Assembly: GCA_005765155.1 (NCBI GenBank)
Contig: VCCP01000004.1
Coordinates: 2,542,001 to 2,606,000 of the forward strand
DNA from: Zelopaecilomyces penicillatus
Lineage: Eukaryota > Ascomycota > Sordariomycetes > Hypocreales > Pseudodiploosporaceae
Reading direction: 5' to 3'
Length of the DNA: 64,000 bases
Shown: in pieces, positions 59,574 to 64,000 of the stretch
Numbering within the stretch: the stretch's first letter is position 1
How the letters are laid out: every line of letters begins with the position of its first letter
Made by a program: the position numbers and the translations under genes
Notes under the pieces: model-generated
Seen by the model: the letters and a program-made list of their open reading frames with translations, nothing else
Told to the model about the DNA's origin: nothing
The model's database searches: none

Positions 59574-60904
59574 CCAGGGGTGGTGCGGGTCCCCCTTTCA
59601 CGAACCACCTTCAAGCAAGTGAGACAGCCTACATTTCTCTAGACATCCAAACTCCAGACTTTCGACATCCATCCCATCTTCAACTTGCTGCAGAGCCCAA
59701 TCAAGCTGGGGTTACAAGTTGCAAGACTGCCCGACCTGACCCGATATGCCACCAAATCGGGACCGAATCACAATCAACGTCGGTTTTAGGGATCTTGAGT
59801 CACGCAGACATATTCCAAGTTGAGACAGGAGAGGGTGGTGGGCTATGGGGCGTTGATGCAGACAGCAATTATGCTTTTCCTATACTCAACGGTCTCTACT
59901 TCCCAATTTACATGCCCAGATGCTGCTTTGAACTGTTTAATGCCCCAAAGTTATCTGCTTTCCAGTTTTCATCATCATCATCCGTCTAGTTAGACAAAAT
60001 CCTGCTGGGGGACCCGGGCCATCACTGCCGAAACTCTACCTTCCGAAGAAGTACTACAGCATCTACCGAGAAAATCATTGTGTGACCCAGCGCTCATCGA
60101 ATTGACGTGGTAGGCTGAGAAACTAAACCGACGATCACTCCGGAACAGAGTGTCCACCATTGATCATGGAGGTCTTTGGTTTCAGCAAGTCGCCAAGGAT
60201 GGTCAAGTTTCCCAAACATTAGACTTGGTATTATTAGACCTTTCAAAGGTTGTAATAATGACGATAGGTAATGTAATGCACTAAGCACCCCTGGATGTGG
60301 AGCAATGAGCAGCCCGGTATTTGGGTCATGTAGTTGTACTGCCAATATAATGTGTGCTACAACAACAGTTTATATGCCCATGGATTAGTAATTATATTCA
60401 GTGAAAAGATAGGCCAATGTGGCTTCATCAAAAGAAAGCGAGATTAGAGGGGTTAAAATGGTTTGTCGTGAATCTAGAGCTAAAAAATGAGTTGTATGAC
60501 GACGTCGATTTCTTCAGCCCGCTTGGCGTCTACGAGACGAGTTGGCTTGGCGAACAACATGGTGTTGAGAGGCAAGCAAGAAGTTGAGAGCTAATTAACG
60601 TCCGATTGCTTTAGGAGGTTAACTTGAGGGCATCAAGAATAGAGCCGCCATCTGTGGCACACAAAGACCGGAGGGTCGGGTATCACCCAAAAGGAAGCAC
60701 CCACATCTCATCATTACCAAGCACAAAGTCAAGAGGGTTAGATGTAGGTAGTGAGTTAGTGACGCCACTGACTGGCAGACTTACAACCAGAGAAAGTTAT
60801 CCGGCAACAGACAGGGCCGAGTTGACCACACATTCTCCCCCCGCATTTCTGTCTGCCAAGCGCGCTCTCGTGGGAAAAAGTATGGGGTAAAACTGAGCTG
60901 GAGG

Positions 60905-60932
60905 CCCCCCCCCCCCCCCCCAAAAAAAAAAA
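60905..60932. repeat. C17-A11 homopolymer block
   Basis: Seventeen cytosines are followed directly by eleven adenines in an intergenic region. Tract lengths may be inexact because homopolymers of this size are error-prone in sequencing and replication. Confidence 0.85.
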
Positions 60933-62235
60933 CCTGTTCGCTGAGTTTTTCTTGCACCCACCACTTTTTGGTCTCGACGGGCTAGTTTTGGGAGGGGCTG
61001 GAAATGGCATTCTTGGGATGTGTTGTTGGCTGGCACAGAGCGGAGCGCGATGCAGACGCGGTCTCGGTCTCGGACTCGGGTATTAGAACTCCCTTGTCGA
61101 ACGGTTGTGAAGAAATGGGGGGTTTTGGCTAATGCACTCCAGACCCATATAGCTCCCGCGCTTCGGGATGTATAGTTGGGAAAACTTGGGACGGTGGCTG
61201 ATGGTATGATTTTTTGGAGTTTCCTTTTGACGCGACTCGGTCGAACGACTAGCCGGAAATGGGGGATGACGGGAGGTTTCTGCAAGTGTGAATGGAGGGA
61301 TTCGTGGCATAATTAGGTGGAAGCAAAAAAGAATTAAGGCTGGTTGGTGTCTGAAGGTGGCCGATGTGGTCTAGAGGTATGTAGCTATTGGAGACAATGC
61401 ATCAAAGAGAGCATGCATGCTGTATATGCCTGCATTACGATGTCCCGACAGACAAACTACTGACTCAACACCCACTGAGACACAAGCCCAAAGCCACGCC
61501 TTAGCTCCGTTGGTTCCAGTTCTCCGAGACGCCCGATTGATCGAGCCGTCAGGGTGCCAAGAGCTAGGTAGGTATGTAGGTGTAGGTGGAAGTAATACTA
61601 AGGTTGCTGCTAATAAGCTGGTCTCCCACCAAAAAGAGTGGGCTGCGCATTATCTACTAAGTTTCTTAGTTCGGCAGGCTGCCCTGCTGCTAGAGGCGCT
61701 ATTATTGCTACTGTGCAGCAGAAAAACATGACGAGTTACCGGGAAGGGGCCTCACTTCACACGAAAACCACAGCCCCAAAGCAGACGGCTGCTGCCGCTA
61801 ATCAGCCACTAACGGGTCAACGACCGGTGGACCGGCGCTGCGCTCCGGCATCAGTGGCCTGTGGCAGAGCCCCGTAAGGCATGCCGCGTGTACCTATAGC
61901 GGGCGTACAGGGGCGAACAGGCCACTGTGCCCTGTGCCGTGGGGTTCAGTCCGTCGGGTACGACGCCTGCAGGTATAGTGAGTGGGTGCAGCCTCCCAGC
62001 CTTGTGGTACTAATTAGGGGATGTCTTACTGGTACCAGGACGCCCAAGGTACAGGAAAGCTGCAAACACACAATGGACTTGTGCTGCCCCGGAATCCTGC
62101 ATCGAAGAACCGTTTTCGCCATCCTGCTCCACATTCTTGCCCCAGCTTTCTTTCTTTCTATTCCTTTCTTCCTCTCCCCACAAGTTTCCCGCAAATAATG
62201 GGTTTGTGTCTGTGAGTAAGCATTGATTTCCCTGA

Positions 62236-62436
62236 ATGCCATCATCACCATCGCATCAACCATCAACTCGTCGTGGAAGACACCGTTCTGCTCTCGTGCC
62301 CCAAGAGCCATTTGCAAGCAAAGCAGCGGCCTGGCACACATATCACGAGTTTGTGCCGAGGCCGGTACAGGAGGACCCTTTCGAAGGCGTGCCTGCAGGG
62401 CTGGGTCACAAGCGTCGCATTCCTGATCGCTTTTGA
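62236..62436 (+). other. Upstream reading frame in the facB leader region
   Basis: An ATG-initiated frame of 66 codons (starting MPSSPSHQPS, ending HKRRIPDRF) stops 102 bases before the facB start. If the leader begins upstream of 62236 it would be a translated upstream ORF. Other overlapping frames exist here, so coding is uncertain. Confidence 0.3.
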
Positions 62437-62538
62437 ATCGACATCCACCGCCAGCCCACTTGAGCGGCCCGACTATTACTCTGCATCATTTCTCTTTCCC
62501 GGCGTCGGCACCAGCATCACCAGTGCAGTGCATTCACC

Positions 62539-64000
62539 ATGCCGGGAATTCTACCCATGAAGGTTATCAAGGTGGGCAACAGCGCTCAGAGCCGCATTGC
62601 CCAGGCCTGCGACCGCTGCCGCAGCAAAAAGATCCGCTGTGATGGCGTCCGGCCGACGTGTTCGCAGTGTGCTACTGTCGGCTTCGAATGCCGCACCAGC
62701 GACAAACTCAGTCGGCGAGCGTTTCCCCGTGGCTACACGGAGTCGCTGGAAGAGCGTGTGCGTGTGTTGGAGGGCGAGGTCCGGGAGTTGAAGGACTTGC
62801 TGGACGAGAAGGATGAGAAGATTGATATGCTTTCTGCCATGCACGGCGGCAGCGGTGGTCGTCGACGACCCTCAGTTGTGTCCATGGCGACGCCGGTATC
62901 GCCAGATGCGCCAAAGGATTCGCCAGCGCCAAGAGAAGACACCTTTCGCGTGCAAGCAACGCCCTTGCTGCTCGGGGTTGAGAACTCGGATTCGTATTTT
63001 ATGGGCTCGTCTAGTGGCCGGGCATTTATTGGTACGTTGATGACTTGCGTATCTTTCTCAAATTTCATTTGCCATGATTACTGACTTAATTCATCGTAGC
63101 CGCATTTAAAAGCAAAATGCAGGAACGTGGCAAGCCATGCAGTGATTTTAACCCCGACGCCTTCCTGCATATCCAGGGCTGCCAACCACTCGCAACAGAG
63201 GCCCCGGATCAGGATGAAGCGTCCAAAGTTCCACCCCGTATGTTTTCCGACAGATGCGTCAACGTCTTCTTCCAAGAGTGGGCACCTCTGTTCCCGGTTC
63301 TGCATAAGCCCACTTTCCTTCGACTGTACGAGGAGTTTGTCAATGACCCGGAAAAGGTCAAGTGCAATTACAAGTTGACACAGCTCTATCTTGTCTTTAG
63401 CCTTGCTGGTCTGTCAAGTGAGGCACCGGATCTGCAGCAGTTGATGGCCTGTGAGCGACAGTGGACCGCATCCTTGGACTTGTTGATGCTGGAAAACACC
63501 ATGAACACGCTTCAATGTCTCATTCTCGCCCTCCTATACTGCACAGTTAGAGCCGACTATCGACGGCTACAATACTACAAGTCCATCGCAGTGGGCCTGT
63601 CCCATAGACTTGGACTTCATCAGAGCCAGAAGCGTTTCTCATTTGGTGCACTGACGTTGGAAACGAGGAAAAAGGTCTTTTGGACTCTATATACTTTGGA
63701 CTGGTGAGCCTACTTTACCCATACTAGCGGTTGAAATGTCCATATTGACCATTGATAGTTTCACTGCTGCTACCCTGGGACTCCCCAAGCTACTAAAGGA
63801 TGATGACGTACAGGCCGAGTACCCCTCTGACATTGATGATGAGTATATCACTGAGAAAGGATTTCAACCAACACTGCCTGGCGAATACACACGAATTTCT
63901 GGCGCATTGGCCTTGTTCAGGGCTACTCGGATTCTCTCACGAATTCTGGAACACAATTATCCTGCCGCAACAAGCTACGACCTGTCCCTGCAGCAGATGG
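62539..64000 (+). CDS. facB: FacB/Cat8-type Zn2Cys6 transcription factor, 3' truncated by window
   Basis: Exons 62539-63031, 63100-63703 and 63759 to the window edge; about 446 residues are visible and the protein continues. The N-terminus carries a C6 zinc cluster, Cys 24, 27, 34, 41, 44 and 51 (spacing 2-6-6-2-6), followed by the linker SRRAFPRGYTESLEERVR and a coiled coil near residues 69-100 (VREVRELKDLLDEKDEKI-like). This N-terminal block matches Aspergillus FacB and yeast Cat8, activators of acetate utilisation and gluconeogenesis. The fungal_trans regulatory domain begins in exon 2 (FFQEWAPLFPVLHKPTF, then SHRLGLHQSQKRFSF and KKVFWTLYTLDCF). A second in-frame ATG at 62557 could also start translation. 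The family is glucose-repressed through CreA in Aspergillus; this is not demonstrated here. Confidence 0.93.

Larger units (their letters stand above)
59574..62538. other. Long gene-free upstream region of the FacB-type regulator
   Basis: 2965 bases without a supported gene, consistent with the long promoters and leaders of fungal carbon regulators. It holds a C17-A11 homopolymer block at 60905-60932, a tRNA-like A-box at about 61359-61382 without the rest of a tRNA, and a pyrimidine-rich stretch before 62200. A GTGGGG sequence near 61940 fits the CreA consensus SYGGRG, which is too short to be significant alone. Confidence 0.6.

Noticed and set aside
61359..61382. tRNA 5'-half-like sequence with an A-box (TGGTCTAGAGGTA)
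   Set aside because: The following bases contain no anticodon arm or TTC-type T arm and no acceptor stem closes, so it is not a tRNA gene; a fragment or chance match.

Overview
The window is nuclear DNA of a filamentous ascomycete. Genes carry short GT-AG introns (mostly 50-90 bases), several have very small 5' exons, and the proteins best match Sordariomycete families. Hypocreales is my inference from protein character and intergenic style. No rRNA, complete tRNA, transposon, CRISPR array or secondary-metabolite backbone gene is visible. I resolved 21 protein-coding genes. Exon structures were built by hand by joining GT and AG sites so that the frame and the family sequence continue, so they are models that transcripts could correct.

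Layout. 1-2 kb: no gene seen. 2.0-4.2 kb (-): two-LIM paxillin-like protein. 4.2-10.7 kb: a 6.5 kb gene-poor stretch with small repeats, a possible minus-strand gene relic (7.3-8.0 kb) and the INO1 leader. 10.7-12.4 (+): inositol-3-phosphate synthase. 13.2-17.2 (+): MRC1/claspin checkpoint mediator. 17.9-19.7 (+): intronless F-box/ankyrin protein. 20.4-22.3 (-): mitochondrial ABC1/ADCK protein (MCP2 type). 22.8-23.5 (+): unrecognised 217-residue protein. 23.7-25.3 (-): PEX19 with a repeat-built N-terminal extension. 26.5-27.2 (+): SUMO E2 UBC9. 28.6-31.1 (+): asparagine synthetase in ten exons. 31.8-33.2 (+): VDAC porin. 33.6-34.8 (-): membrane J-protein. 35.5-37.2 (-): GH47 alpha-mannosidase. 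39.1-42.4 (-): UPF1. 43.1-44.0 (+): IMP4. 46.0-47.2 (+): SSO1-type syntaxin. 48.0-50.1 (-): TOM70. 51.0-51.9 (+): aminodeoxychorismate lyase (ABZ2 type). 52.7-54.9 (+): TPR/F-box protein. 55.4-56.9 (-): YGR210C-type GTPase. 57.7-59.6 (+): SET-domain protein. 62.5-64.0 (+): FacB/Cat8 zinc-cluster regulator, cut by the window edge.

The content is mainly housekeeping. Organelle-membrane functions are over-represented: MCP2, POR1, the J-protein and TOM70 for mitochondria, and PEX19 for peroxisomes. Five close divergent pairs probably share promoter regions: MCP2/hypothetical, PEX19/UBC9, UPF1/IMP4, TOM70/ABZ2 and GTPase/SET.

I found no convincing new multi-gene system. The most interesting items are the 90-bp minisatellite that extends PEX19 ahead of its Pex3-binding segment, a 10-base internal exon in the switch I region of the GTPase, the unrecognised protein dense in CDK-type sites, the cysteine-rich insertion in the TPR/F-box protein, and the possible gene relic in the 6.5 kb stretch.
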